Positions 1-7,284 of a stretch of 9,399 nucleotides of DNA are shown piece by piece (positions within the stretch are counted from its first letter, which is position 1; every line of letters begins with the position of its first letter). The translations under genes were made by a program, and so were the position numbers. Below the pieces are notes generated by a model. That model did no database searches and was not told the origin of the DNA. It was given only the letters and a program-made list of their open reading frames with translations. Source of the DNA: Solirubrobacterales bacterium (GTDB lineage Bacteria > Actinomycetota > Thermoleophilia > Solirubrobacterales > Solirubrobacteraceae); NCBI GenBank assembly GCA_025964065.1, contig JAOPZO010000264.1, positions 1-9,399 on the forward strand, given 5' to 3'.

Positions 1-194
1 AGGCCGAGGAGCCTGCGGCGCCCAAGGCCGAGGAGCCGGCGGCCGCCAAGGCCGAGGAGCCCGCGGCTGCAAAGGCCGAGGAGCCTGCGGCTGCAAAGGC
101 CGAGGAGCCTGCGGCTGCAAAGGCCGAGGAGTCGACCCCGGCCCCGGCCGACGCGCCCGCACCGGCCAAGGCCGAGGAGCCCGCGGCCTCCTAG
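1..194 (+). CDS. infC: C-terminal tail of probable translation initiation factor IF-3 (5' end outside window)
   Basis: The reading frame is open from the window edge (first full codon at 3) to TAG at 192-194 and gives 63 residues. It contains five consecutive octads of the form AEEPAA(A/P)K, then a 16-residue variant AEESTPAPADAPAPAK, then AEEPAAS. No folded IF-3 domain lies inside the window. The identity rests on position directly upstream of rpmI and rplT, where infC sits in most bacteria. IF-3 binds the 30S subunit and controls initiation fidelity. A low-complexity Ala/Pro/Glu-rich C-terminal extension is known for an IF-3 homologue, Dsg of Myxococcus xanthus. The tail should be disordered, with mixed acidic and lysine charges, and could also form helix. 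It might instead end another low-complexity protein; the upstream sequence would settle this. Confidence 0.75.
   Translation, partial: AEEPAAPKAEEPAAAKAEEPAAAKAEEPAAAKAEEPAAAKAEESTPAPADAPAPAKAEEPAAS
3..122 (+). repeat. Five tandem 24-bp in-frame repeats coding AEEPAA(A/P)K
   Basis: Units begin at 3, 27, 51, 75 and 99, each 24 bases long. The units at 75 and 99 are identical base for base, and the unit at 51 differs from them only by one silent change (CCC for CCT). The first two use different third positions and, in unit 1, Pro for Ala. A degenerate 48-base double unit (123-170) and a partial unit (171-191) follow. Near-identity at synonymous sites points to recent duplication by slippage or unequal exchange, so copy number may vary between strains. 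Confidence 0.95.
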
Positions 195-207
195 CAGTTC
201 TGCTGCA

Positions 208-236
208 CCGGGGGCGCGACGGCGTCGCGCTCCCGG
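208..236 (+). promoter_or_regulatory. Strong GC hairpin in the infC-rpmI gap
   Basis: Bases 208-220 pair with 224-236 to form a 13-bp stem with one G-U pair (213 with 231) and a 3-base GGC loop. It lies 14 bases after the infC stop and 23 bases before the rpmI start. No T-run follows, so it is not a classical intrinsic terminator. It could be an attenuator, an RNA-processing or stability element, or part of a control site for the L35-L20 pair. L20 autoregulation of this operon is established in E. coli and Bacillus, but I cannot show an L20-binding fold here. Confidence 0.6.
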
Positions 237-259
237 AGCGGCTACCATCCGGCGTCGCC

Positions 260-463
260 ATGCCGAAGATGAAGACCCATTCGGGTGCCAAGAAGCGCTT
301 CAAGCTCACTGCGAGCGGCAAGGTCAAGGCGCGTCACGCCAAGACCAGCCACATCCTGGAGAAGAAGTCCGCCAAGAAGAAGCGCTACCTCGGGAACGAC
401 CTCGTTCTCTGTGACCAGGACGCCAAGCGCGTCAAGAAGCTGCTGGGAGCCAAGAGCAAGTGA
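260..463 (+). CDS. rpmI: 50S ribosomal protein L35 (bL35)
   Basis: This 67-residue basic protein is of usual L35 length and opens with the family signature MPKMKTHSGAKKRFK. The conserved G-K-V-K segment and a lysine-rich H-x-L-E-K-K-S stretch follow, and it ends in KKLLGAKSK. L35 is a small protein of the large ribosomal subunit. The ATG at 260 is fixed by the conserved N terminus. No clear Shine-Dalgarno sequence lies just upstream; the nearest GGAG (235-238) is too far and is partly inside the hairpin stem at 208-236. Initiation may therefore be weak or depend on RNA structure. The 3' end overlaps rplT by four bases (GTGA), as expected for coupled synthesis of L35 and L20. Confidence 0.98.
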   Translation: MPKMKTHSGAKKRFKLTASGKVKARHAKTSHILEKKSAKKKRYLGNDLVLCDQDAKRVKKLLGAKSK

Positions 464-846
464 CCCGCGTCAAGCGTTCCGTCCACGCGAAGAAGAAGCG
501 TCGCTCCGTCCTGGAGCAGACCAAGGGCTTCCGTGGCCAGGCCAACTCGAACTACAAGCGCGCGAAGGAGGCCCTCCTCAAGGCGGACTCCTACGCCTAC
601 CGCGATCGCCGCAACCGCAAGCGCGACTTCCGCAAGCTGTGGATCACGCGCATCAACGCCGCGGCGCGGCTGAACGGCATGCCGTACGGCCAGTTCATGC
701 ACGGCCTGAAGCTGGCCGAGGTGGAGCTCGACCGCAAGGTCCTCGCCGACATCGCCGTGCGCGACGCCGAGACCTTCACGCGATTCGTCGAGGTCTCGCG
801 AGAGGCCATCGCGAACAAGCCCGTCAAGGAGCCCGTCGCCGCGTAG
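460..846 (+). CDS. rplT: 50S ribosomal protein L20 (bL20)
   Basis: This 128-residue basic protein matches L20 throughout. It has an N-terminal rRNA-binding arm starting TRVKRSVHAKKKRR, the block AYRDRRNRKRDFRKLWI (about residues 47-63), then INAAARLNGM and a C-terminal LDRKVLADIAV segment. L20 is an early assembly protein of the 50S subunit, and in E. coli and Bacillus it represses its own operon. It is slightly longer than usual because of a short tail ending KPVKEPVAA. The GTG start at 460 overlaps the rpmI stop as GTGA and has GGGAG at 445-449 as a plausible ribosome-binding site. It is followed by the largest intergenic gap within the gene series. Confidence 0.98.
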   Translation: MTRVKRSVHAKKKRRSVLEQTKGFRGQANSNYKRAKEALLKADSYAYRDRRNRKRDFRKLWITRINAAARLNGMPYGQFMHGLKLAEVELDRKVLADIAVRDAETFTRFVEVSREAIANKPVKEPVAA

Positions 847-923
847 GCAGCACCCCTTCGCACCACTGCAGCACCGGGCGTCGCTCCTCTCGCAGGACCG
901 GCGCCCTTCTTGTGCCACGAACG

Positions 924-1592
924 ATGATCACCTCAGCCCAGAACCCGCTCCTCAAGGAGATCAAGCGCCTCCAGCGCAAGCGCGAGGGTGGACGCTTCGT
1001 GGCCGAGGGCGAGGACCTCGTGGCGGCGGCGGACGCCGCGGGCTGGCGGGCCGTGCACCGGCTCGAGGCCGGGATCGACGTCGAGCCGGCGCTCCTCGAC
1101 GGCGTGAGCGCGCTCGGCTCGGGCACCCGGGTGCTCGCGGTCTACGAGCAGCGCTGGGCGGAGGCCCCCGTCGGGCCGCTCGCGCTCTACCTCCACGGGG
1201 TCGGCGACCCCGGCAACGTCGGGACGATCCTGCGCGGCGCGCTCGCGTTCGGCGCGGGAAGCGTCGTGCTCGGCCCGGGCTGCGCCGACCCCTACGGCGG
1301 CAAGGCGGTGCGCGCCTCGATGGGCGCGCTCTTCTCCGTCCCGGTGGTCCGCGCCGCGCTCGGGGACTGCCCCGCGCCGCGGATCGCCCTCGTGGCGCGC
1401 GAGGGCGCGGTCCTGCGCGGGACGGACGGCGCCGGGACCCTGGTGGTCGGCGCGGAGCGCACCGGCCTGCCCGACGAGGTCGTCGCGGGCTGCGAGGCCG
1501 TGGCGCACATCCCCATCGCGGGGGAGTCGCTCAACGCGGCGATGGCGGCCACGGTCGCCCTGTACGAGTTCACGAAGAGGTTGGAGCCCTAG
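924..1592 (+). CDS. TrmH/SpoU-family RNA 2'-O-ribose methyltransferase
   Basis: The 222-residue product carries the three SpoU (SPOUT) motifs. Motif 1 is DPGNVGTILR, with N98 and R104. Motif 2 is VVGAERTGLP (about 174-183). Motif 3 is HIPIAGESLNAAMA (about 195-208). These form the trefoil-knot S-adenosylmethionine site. The short N-terminal part (about residues 1-85) opens ITSAQNPLLKEIKRL and contains RFVAEGEDLV, as in the substrate-binding region of 23S rRNA methyltransferases of this family. It lies where actinobacteria carry tsnR, so 23S rRNA is the likely target, but the exact nucleotide cannot be read from the sequence. At 222 residues it is shorter than the roughly 260 usual for relatives with the full N-terminal domain. 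ATG at 924 is chosen because the conserved N terminus starts there; an in-frame GTG at 912 would add four residues. Neither has a strong ribosome-binding site. Confidence 0.9.
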   Translation: MITSAQNPLLKEIKRLQRKREGGRFVAEGEDLVAAADAAGWRAVHRLEAGIDVEPALLDGVSALGSGTRVLAVYEQRWAEAPVGPLALYLHGVGDPGNVGTILRGALAFGAGSVVLGPGCADPYGGKAVRASMGALFSVPVVRAALGDCPAPRIALVAREGAVLRGTDGAGTLVVGAERTGLPDEVVAGCEAVAHIPIAGESLNAAMAATVALYEFTKRLEP

Positions 1593-2653
1593 TGCAAGTG
1601 CTTGAGCGCATCGACGAGCTGCGAAGCGAGGCCGAGCAGGCCGTCGCCGCCGCGACCGACACGGCCGCCCTCGAGGAGCTGCGCGTGCGGTTCCTCGGCC
1701 GCAAGGCGGAGCTGCCGAACCTGCTGCGCGGCGTCGCGCAGCTCGAGCCCGCCGTCCGGGGCCAGGTCGGAAAGGCCGCGAACCAGGCGCGCCAGGCCGT
1801 CGAGGCGCTCATCGAGGAGCGCGTGGGCGCCCTGGGCACGAGCGAGCTCGACGCGCAGCTGCTCGCGGACCGCGTCGACGTCACGCTCCCGGGCTCGCCG
1901 GCTCGGCCCGTCGGCCGGCTCCACCTCCTCACCGCGACCCGCCGCGAGATCGAGGACGTCTTCCTCGGCCTCGGCTTCTCCGTCGTGGAGGGCCCCGAGG
2001 TCGACTCGGTCGTCAACAACTTCGACAAGCTCAACCACGACCCGGCGCACCCCGCGCGCTCGCTGAGCGACACGTTCTACGTCTCCGAGGACGTGGTGCT
2101 CCGCACGCACACGAGCCCGATGCAGGTGCGCTCGATGGAGCTGCAGCCGCCGCCCATCGCGATCATCGTGCCCGGCCGCGTGTACCGCCGCGACTCCGAC
2201 GCGACGCACACGCCGCAGTTCCACCAGGTCGAGGGCCTGTGGATCGACGAGGACGTGACGCTCGCCGACCTCAAGGGCGTGCTGCTCGCGTTCTCCCGCG
2301 CGATCTTCGGCCCGGACCGCGAGGTCCGCCTGCGGCCGCACTTCTTCCCGTTCACCGAGCCCTCGGTCGAGGTCGACGTGAGCTGCTTCCAGTGCGGCGG
2401 CACGGGCGCCCTCCCGCGGACGGGCGCGCGCTGCAACCTCTGCAAGGGCACGGGCTGGCTCGAGATCCTCGGCTCGGGGATGGTCGACCCGAACGTCCTC
2501 GCCGGCGTCCAGGCCAACGACTACGACCCCGAGCGCTGGCAGGGCTTCGCGTTCGGGATGGGGATCGAGCGCATCGCGATGCTGAAGCACGGCTTCCCGG
2601 ACCTCCGGCAGCTCTACGACAACGACCGGCGCTTCCTGGGGCAGTTCGGATGA
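1592..2653 (+). CDS. pheS: Phenylalanyl-tRNA synthetase alpha subunit
   Basis: This 353-residue catalytic subunit of the alpha2-beta2 class II enzyme charges tRNA-Phe in the cytosol. Residues 1 to about 90 form the tRNA-contacting coiled-coil arm. The aminoacylation core follows: HPAR (153-156) with DTFY (160-163); motif 2 with YRRDSDATHTPQFHQVEG, FHQVEG being 210-215; FPFTEPS (252-258); and motif 3 GFAFGMGIER (318-327). Four cysteines (C265, C268, C281, C284) form a CxxC-x12-CxxC pair in a loop before WLEILGSGMV. The GTG start shares its G with the last base of the upstream TAG and is preceded by GGAG at 1583-1586; a second in-frame GTG lies at 1598. It overlaps pheT by four bases, consistent with balanced synthesis of the two subunits. 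Confidence 0.98.
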   Translation: MQVLERIDELRSEAEQAVAAATDTAALEELRVRFLGRKAELPNLLRGVAQLEPAVRGQVGKAANQARQAVEALIEERVGALGTSELDAQLLADRVDVTLPGSPARPVGRLHLLTATRREIEDVFLGLGFSVVEGPEVDSVVNNFDKLNHDPAHPARSLSDTFYVSEDVVLRTHTSPMQVRSMELQPPPIAIIVPGRVYRRDSDATHTPQFHQVEGLWIDEDVTLADLKGVLLAFSRAIFGPDREVRLRPHFFPFTEPSVEVDVSCFQCGGTGALPRTGARCNLCKGTGWLEILGSGMVDPNVLAGVQANDYDPERWQGFAFGMGIERIAMLKHGFPDLRQLYDNDRRFLGQFG

Positions 2654-5064
2654 GGGTCCCGATCAGCTGGCTCCACGAGCACGTCGTCCCCGAGCTCGGG
2701 CTGCGCGAGCTCGCGTTCCGCCTCGCGATGACGGGCACCGAGGTCGACCGGATCCACCACCACGGCGTCGACGCGGTCGAGCACTTCGTCGTCGGCAGGG
2801 TGCTCACGTGCGAGCAGCACCCCGACGCCGATCGCCTCAAGGTCTGCTCCGTCGACGTCGGAGCCGGGGAGCCGCAGCCCATCGTGTGCGGCGCGAAGAA
2901 CGTCGCGGCGGGCCAGACCGTCGCGGTCGCGCGCCCGGGCTCGGTCATGCCGGACGGCACGAAGCTCAAGGCGAGCAAGCTCCGCGGCGTCATGAGCAAC
3001 GGGATGATCTGCTCCGAGGACGAGCTCTCGCTCGCCTCGGACCGCGCCGGCGGCATCTACGTCTTCGACGCGGAGCATGCGCCGGGCACCCCGCTCGCCG
3101 ACGTCCTGCCGATCTCCGACGAGGTGCTCGAGCTCGAGATCACGCCGAACCGGCCCGACTGCCTCGGCGTCTACGGCGTCGCCCGCGAGGCGCACGCCGC
3201 GACGGGCGCGCCGCTCGGCCCACCGCCGTGGCAGGAGGACCCGGGCTCCGCCGGGCCCGTCGACCCGGCGCTCGCCTCGGTCACGGTGGAGACGGAGCGC
3301 TGCCTGCGCTTCACCGCACGGGTCTTCGAGGACGTCACGATCGCCCCGTCGCCGCTGTGGCTGCGCGCCCGGCTGCTGGCCGCCGGCCAGCGCCCGATCA
3401 ACAACGTCGTCGACATCACGAACTACGCGATGCTCCTCACGGGGCAGCCGCTCCACGCGTTCGACCTCGACCGCGTCGCGGGCGGCACGCTCACGGTGCG
3501 CGACGCCCGCGCGGGGGAGACCCTCACGACCCTCGACGGCGTCGAGCGCACGCTCGACCCCGACGTCGTCCTCATCGAGGACGCCGACGGCCCGACGTCG
3601 ATGGCCGGCGTCATGGGCGGCGAGCGCTCCGAGGTGGAGGCGACGACGACCCGGGTGCTGCTCGAGGTCGCGACCTGGGACGGCCCGAACATCAACCGGA
3701 CGATGGCGAAGTTCAACCTCCGCTCCGAGGCGGGCGCCCGCAACGAGAAGGGCCTCGCGCCCGAGCAGGCGCTCGAGGCGCAGGCCGTCGCGACCCGCCT
3801 CATGCTCGAGCTCACGGGCGCGAAGCTCGCCCCGGGCACGATCGACGTGGGAGCGGCGACGACCGAGACGCCGACGTTGCGTCTCCGGGACGCCCGCGTG
3901 ACCCGCCTGCTCGGCGCGCCCGTCGAGCGCGCGGAGTCGCGGCGGGTGCTCGAGGCGCTCGGCTTCGGCGTCGCGGAGACCGGCGAGGGCCTCGAGGTCA
4001 CGGTCCCGTCCTTCCGCCGCAACGACGTCACCCGCGAGGCCGACGTGATCGAGGAGGTCGCGCGGCTCTCGGCGCTCGACACGCTCCCGAGCACGCTGCC
4101 GGAGAACCGGACGCTCGCCGCCGCGCGCCTCACCCCCTACCAGCGCGGCCGCCGCCGGGCCGAGGACGCGCTCGTCGGCCTCGGGCTCTCCGAGGTCGCG
4201 GGCTGGAGCTTCACGAACGTCGAGACGCTCGCGAAGCTCCGCGTGCCGGACCTGCCGCACGTCGAGCTGCTGAATCCCATGTCCGTGGCGCAGGCGATCC
4301 TGCGCCCGACGATCCTCGGCTCGCTGCTCGACGTCGCCGCCCACAACGTCGCCCACGGGGCCGGCGAGCTCGCGCTGTTCGAGAGCGCCCCCGTCTACAA
4401 GCCGGGCGGCGAGGACGGGCTCGCGGACGAGCACCACGCGCTCGCCGCGCTGCTGCACGGCCCCGTCGCCCCCGGCGACTGGCGCTCGGGAGCCGCGCCC
4501 GCCGCGGACTTCTTCGCGGTGAAGGGCGTGCTCGAGCACGTGCTCGCGACGCTCCGGGTCGCGGTGACCTACGCGCCGGCGGAGGACGCCTGGCCGTTCC
4601 TGCATCCCGGCCGCAGCGCCGCGGTCAGCGCGGGCGAGGTGCGGGTCGGCTTCGTCGGCGAGGTCCACCCGGCCGTCGCCGCGGCGTGGGACCTCCCGCA
4701 CACCGCCGCGGTGTTCGCCGTCGACCTCGGCAAGGTCCTCGCGGCCGCCCCCGAGGTCACGACGTACGCCGACCTCACCTCGTTCCCCTCGCTGCGGCTC
4801 GACCTCGCGGTCGTCCTGGACGAGGCGGTCCCCGCTGCACGGGTCCTCGAGGTCGTCCGCGCCGCGGGCGGCAACCGGCTCGCCGACGCGCGCGTCTTCG
4901 ACGTCTACAGCGGAGAGCAGGTGGGGGAGGGCAAGCGCTCGCTCGCGCTGCACCTCGAGTTCCGCGCCGCGGACCAGACGCTCACGGACGCCGACGTGCA
5001 GCCCGCCCGCGACAAGGTCGTGAAGAAGCTCGCCTCCGAGCTCGGGGGTGAGCTCCGTGGCTAG
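2650..5064 (+). CDS. pheT: Phenylalanyl-tRNA synthetase beta subunit
   Basis: This 804-residue partner of PheS has all the usual bacterial domains. The N terminus reads MRVPISWLHEHV. An EMAP-II-like tRNA-binding domain runs from about 46 to 155 (FVVGRVL at 46-52). The B3/B4 editing domain includes INNVVDITNY (250-259) followed by GQPLHAFD. The B5 domain is about 408-475 and ends in VTVPSFRRNDVTREADVIEE. A catalytic-like core without active residues lies between. The C-terminal FDX-ACB anticodon-binding domain is about 709-803 and ends in ADVQPARDKVVKKL. Editing of mischarged Tyr is a known property of bacterial PheT. Length is normal and no frameshift is seen. The start is fixed by the ATGA overlap with pheS; only a weak purine stretch precedes it, so translational coupling is likely. 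Confidence 0.98.
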   Translation: MRVPISWLHEHVVPELGLRELAFRLAMTGTEVDRIHHHGVDAVEHFVVGRVLTCEQHPDADRLKVCSVDVGAGEPQPIVCGAKNVAAGQTVAVARPGSVMPDGTKLKASKLRGVMSNGMICSEDELSLASDRAGGIYVFDAEHAPGTPLADVLPISDEVLELEITPNRPDCLGVYGVAREAHAATGAPLGPPPWQEDPGSAGPVDPALASVTVETERCLRFTARVFEDVTIAPSPLWLRARLLAAGQRPINNVVDITNYAMLLTGQPLHAFDLDRVAGGTLTVRDARAGETLTTLDGVERTLDPDVVLIEDADGPTSMAGVMGGERSEVEATTTRVLLEVATWDGPNINRTMAKFNLRSEAGARNEKGLAPEQALEAQAVATRLMLELTGAKLAPGTIDVGAATTETPTLRLRDARVTRLLGAPVERAESRRVLEALGFGVAETGEGLEVTVPSFRRNDVTREADVIEEVARLSALDTLPSTLPENRTLAAARLTPYQRGRRRAEDALVGLGLSEVAGWSFTNVETLAKLRVPDLPHVELLNPMSVAQAILRPTILGSLLDVAAHNVAHGAGELALFESAPVYKPGGEDGLADEHHALAALLHGPVAPGDWRSGAAPAADFFAVKGVLEHVLATLRVAVTYAPAEDAWPFLHPGRSAAVSAGEVRVGFVGEVHPAVAAAWDLPHTAAVFAVDLGKVLAAAPEVTTYADLTSFPSLRLDLAVVLDEAVPAARVLEVVRAAGGNRLADARVFDVYSGEQVGEGKRSLALHLEFRAADQTLTDADVQPARDKVVKKLASELGGELRG
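5044..5051 (+). promoter_or_regulatory. Ribosome-binding site for argC inside the 3' end of pheT
   Basis: GGGGGTGA closely resembles the Shine-Dalgarno consensus GGAGGTGA. It ends five bases before the GTG at 5057 but overlaps the other candidate start, GTG at 5048. This favours 5057 as the argC start. It lies wholly within pheT codons. Confidence 0.6.
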
Positions 5065-6052
5065 CCGGGTCCTCGTCGCCGGCGCCAGCGGCTACGCCGG
5101 CGCGCTCGCCGCGCGGCTCGTGCAGCGCCACCCGCGCCTGGAGCTCGCGGCGGTCACCTCGCGCTCCGACGTCGGCAAGCCGCTCCGGGCGCTCTACCCG
5201 CACCACCGCGTCGACGCCGTGCTCGAGGAGCTCGACGTCGACGGCGCCCACGGCGAGGTGGACGCGGCGATCGTCGCCTACCCGCACGGCGCCGCGGCGC
5301 CCGCGGTCGCGGCGCTCCACGCCCGCGGGGTGAAGGTCATCGACCTCTCCGCCGACTTCCGCATCCGTGACCTGGCGACCTACGAGGACTGGTACGTCCC
5401 GCACACCGCGCCCGAGCTGCTCCCGAGCGCCGTCTACGGTCTGCCCGAGCGCTACCGCGACGCGCTCCGCGAGAGCACGCTCGTCGCCAACCCGGGCTGC
5501 TTCCCGACCGCCGCGGTCCTCGCGCTCGCGCCGCTGGCCCCGTACCTGACCGACGTCGTCATCGACGCGAAGACGGGCGTCAGCGGCGCCGGGCGCGCGG
5601 CGACGGACACGACGCACTTCGTCTCCGTCGACGAGAACGTGAAGCCGTACAAGGTCGGCGCGCACCGCCACACGCCGGAGATCGAGCAGGAGCTCGAGGC
5701 CGCCGGCGGCCCGGCGGGCATGGCGATCTCGTTCACGCCGCACCTGCTCCCGCTCGACCAGGGCGAGCTCCTCTCGTGCTACCTGCGGATGGCCGACGGC
5801 GCGCCGCCGGCGGTCGAGCTGCTGTCCGCCGCGTACGCCGCCGAGCCGTTCGTGGAGCTCGTCGACGGGCCACCGGGCGTCCGCGACGTCCGCGAGACGA
5901 ACCTCTGCGCGCTGCACGTCGTGGAGGACGCGCGGACGGGCCGCACGATGGTCTTCGCGGCGATCGACAACCTCTGGAAGGGCACCTCATCGCAGGCGAT
6001 CCAGAACCTGAACCTCATGCTGGGCTTCCCGGAGGACGAGGGGATCGCATGA
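5057..6052 (+). CDS. argC: N-acetyl-gamma-glutamyl-phosphate reductase
   Basis: ArgC reduces N-acetylglutamyl-5-phosphate to N-acetylglutamate semialdehyde with NADPH, the third step of arginine synthesis. The 331-residue product begins with a Rossmann fold bearing GASGYAG. It carries the active-site cysteine in NPGCFPTA (C148), then SGAGRAATDTTHF and AHRHTPEIEQE with the catalytic histidine region at 203-205. The C-terminal part contains NLWKGTSSQAIQNLN, usual for the family. GTG at 5057 is preferred because of the ribosome-binding site at 5044-5051; GTG at 5048 would add three residues (frame SSVAS). The gene starts inside pheT (8-base overlap, or 17 for the longer form). No separate promoter or ARG box is evident, so expression probably comes from an upstream promoter. 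Confidence 0.97.
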   Translation: MASRVLVAGASGYAGALAARLVQRHPRLELAAVTSRSDVGKPLRALYPHHRVDAVLEELDVDGAHGEVDAAIVAYPHGAAAPAVAALHARGVKVIDLSADFRIRDLATYEDWYVPHTAPELLPSAVYGLPERYRDALRESTLVANPGCFPTAAVLALAPLAPYLTDVVIDAKTGVSGAGRAATDTTHFVSVDENVKPYKVGAHRHTPEIEQELEAAGGPAGMAISFTPHLLPLDQGELLSCYLRMADGAPPAVELLSAAYAAEPFVELVDGPPGVRDVRETNLCALHVVEDARTGRTMVFAAIDNLWKGTSSQAIQNLNLMLGFPEDEGIA

Positions 6053-7284
6053 GCTTCTTCGCCTCGCGCTGGGTCGACGTCCCGGAGGGCCTTCTCGAGG
6101 TGCCGGAGGGCGGCCTGCCCCAGGGCTTCCGGGCTGCGGGCGTGGCCTGCGGCCTGAAGGCCGACGGCGGGCTCGACCTCGGGCTCATGGTCTCCGACCC
6201 GCCGGACACGGTGAGCGCGGCGCGCTTCACGCGCTCCGGCGTCCTCGCCGCCCCCGTCCTGGTCACCCAGCAGCACGCGAAGCTCGACGCGATCCGCGTC
6301 GTCGCGGCGAACTCCGGCAACGCGAACGCCGCCACGGGCAACCGCGGCCTCGACGAGGCGGCGCGCATGCAGGGCGCCGCCGCGATGGCCGGCCGCGCCA
6401 GCACGGAGAACGTCGCGGTCTGCTCCACGGGGGTGATCGGCGTGCAGCTCGACGGCCGCAAGGTCGTGCGCGGCCTGCTCGACGCCTCGGCGAAGCTCGG
6501 CCCGGACGACGCCGCCTTCACCGCGGCGATCATGACCACGGACGCCTTCGAGAAGCGCGTGACGCTGCGGCTCGAGCTCTCGGGCGGGCCCGTCCTGCTG
6601 AGCGCGCAGGCCAAGGGCGCCGGGATGATCTCGCCCGCGTTCGCGACGATGCTCGCGTTCGTGCAGACCGACGCGGCGCTCGAGGCGACCACGGCCGACC
6701 TCCTGCTCGGCGTGTGCGTCAAGCGCTCGTTCGACCGCATCTCCGTCGACGGCCAGCTCTCCACGAACGACACCGTGATCCTGCAGGCCAGCGGCGCCTC
6801 CGGCGTCGCCGTGGCCCCGGAGAGCGACGACGAGCTCCTCTTCGGGCAGGCGCTCGACGCGCTCCTGCGCCAGCTCGCGCTCCTCATCGTCAAGGACGGC
6901 GAGGGCGCCCGGCGGGTCGGGCGCGTCGTCGTGCGCGGCGGCGACCCGAAGGGCGTGGAGCACGTCGCGAGGGCGATCGCGAACTCCCCGCTCGTGAAGA
7001 CCGCGCTCTACGGCGGCGACCCGAACTGGGGGCGTATCGCGCAGGCCATCGGCATGGCCCTCCCGTACTCCTCGCCGCTCGTCTACGACATCTCGATCGA
7101 GGGGATGCAGGTCACCTCGGCCGGGCAGTCTGTCGATCACGACACCGCCGACCTCGCCGAGCGCGTCTCGCGCCCCGAGGTCGAGTACTGGGTCGGCCTG
7201 CCGGGCGACGGCGCGGAGACCGAGGTCTTCTTCTCCGACCTCGGACACGAGTACATCACCATCAACGCGGACTACACGACATGA
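6049..7284 (+). CDS. argJ: Glutamate N-acetyltransferase / ornithine acetyltransferase (ArgJ precursor)
   Basis: ArgJ transfers the acetyl group from N-acetylornithine to glutamate, closing the acetyl cycle; some family members also make N-acetylglutamate from acetyl-CoA. The 411-residue precursor should cut itself between A199 and T200 in the segment KGAGMISPAFATML (189-202), leaving Thr200 as the nucleophile of the beta chain. Conserved blocks include AANSGNANAATG, CSTGVIGVQL, TTDAF, SFDRISVDGQLSTNDT, YGGDPNWGRI and the C-terminal INADYTT, so both chains look intact. The residue before A199 is Phe where many relatives have Met or Leu. Whether it is mono- or bifunctional cannot be decided here. 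ATG at 6049 overlaps the argC stop as ATGA, with GAGGGGAT (6038-6045) as a good ribosome-binding site. Confidence 0.97.
   Translation: MSFFASRWVDVPEGLLEVPEGGLPQGFRAAGVACGLKADGGLDLGLMVSDPPDTVSAARFTRSGVLAAPVLVTQQHAKLDAIRVVAANSGNANAATGNRGLDEAARMQGAAAMAGRASTENVAVCSTGVIGVQLDGRKVVRGLLDASAKLGPDDAAFTAAIMTTDAFEKRVTLRLELSGGPVLLSAQAKGAGMISPAFATMLAFVQTDAALEATTADLLLGVCVKRSFDRISVDGQLSTNDTVILQASGASGVAVAPESDDELLFGQALDALLRQLALLIVKDGEGARRVGRVVVRGGDPKGVEHVARAIANSPLVKTALYGGDPNWGRIAQAIGMALPYSSPLVYDISIEGMQVTSAGQSVDHDTADLAERVSRPEVEYWVGLPGDGAETEVFFSDLGHEYITINADYTT

Noticed and set aside
243..248. TACCAT as a possible -10 promoter element before rpmI
   Set aside because: It fits TANNNT, but no -35-like hexamer lies at the right distance and it would leave a leader of only a few bases. 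Too weak to list.
847..923. Terminator or promoter in the rplT-methyltransferase gap
   Set aside because: GGGCG (876-880) and CGCCC (902-906) could pair before a CTTCTT stretch, but the stem is 5 bp with a loop of about 20 bases. An 8-base direct repeat GCAGCACC (847, 868) is present without a clear role. No promoter hexamers are convincing.
285..923. Extension of the methyltransferase frame far upstream through rpmI and rplT
   Set aside because: The frame is open by base composition only. The segment before 924 encodes an Arg/Pro/Ala-rich shadow of the two ribosomal protein genes.
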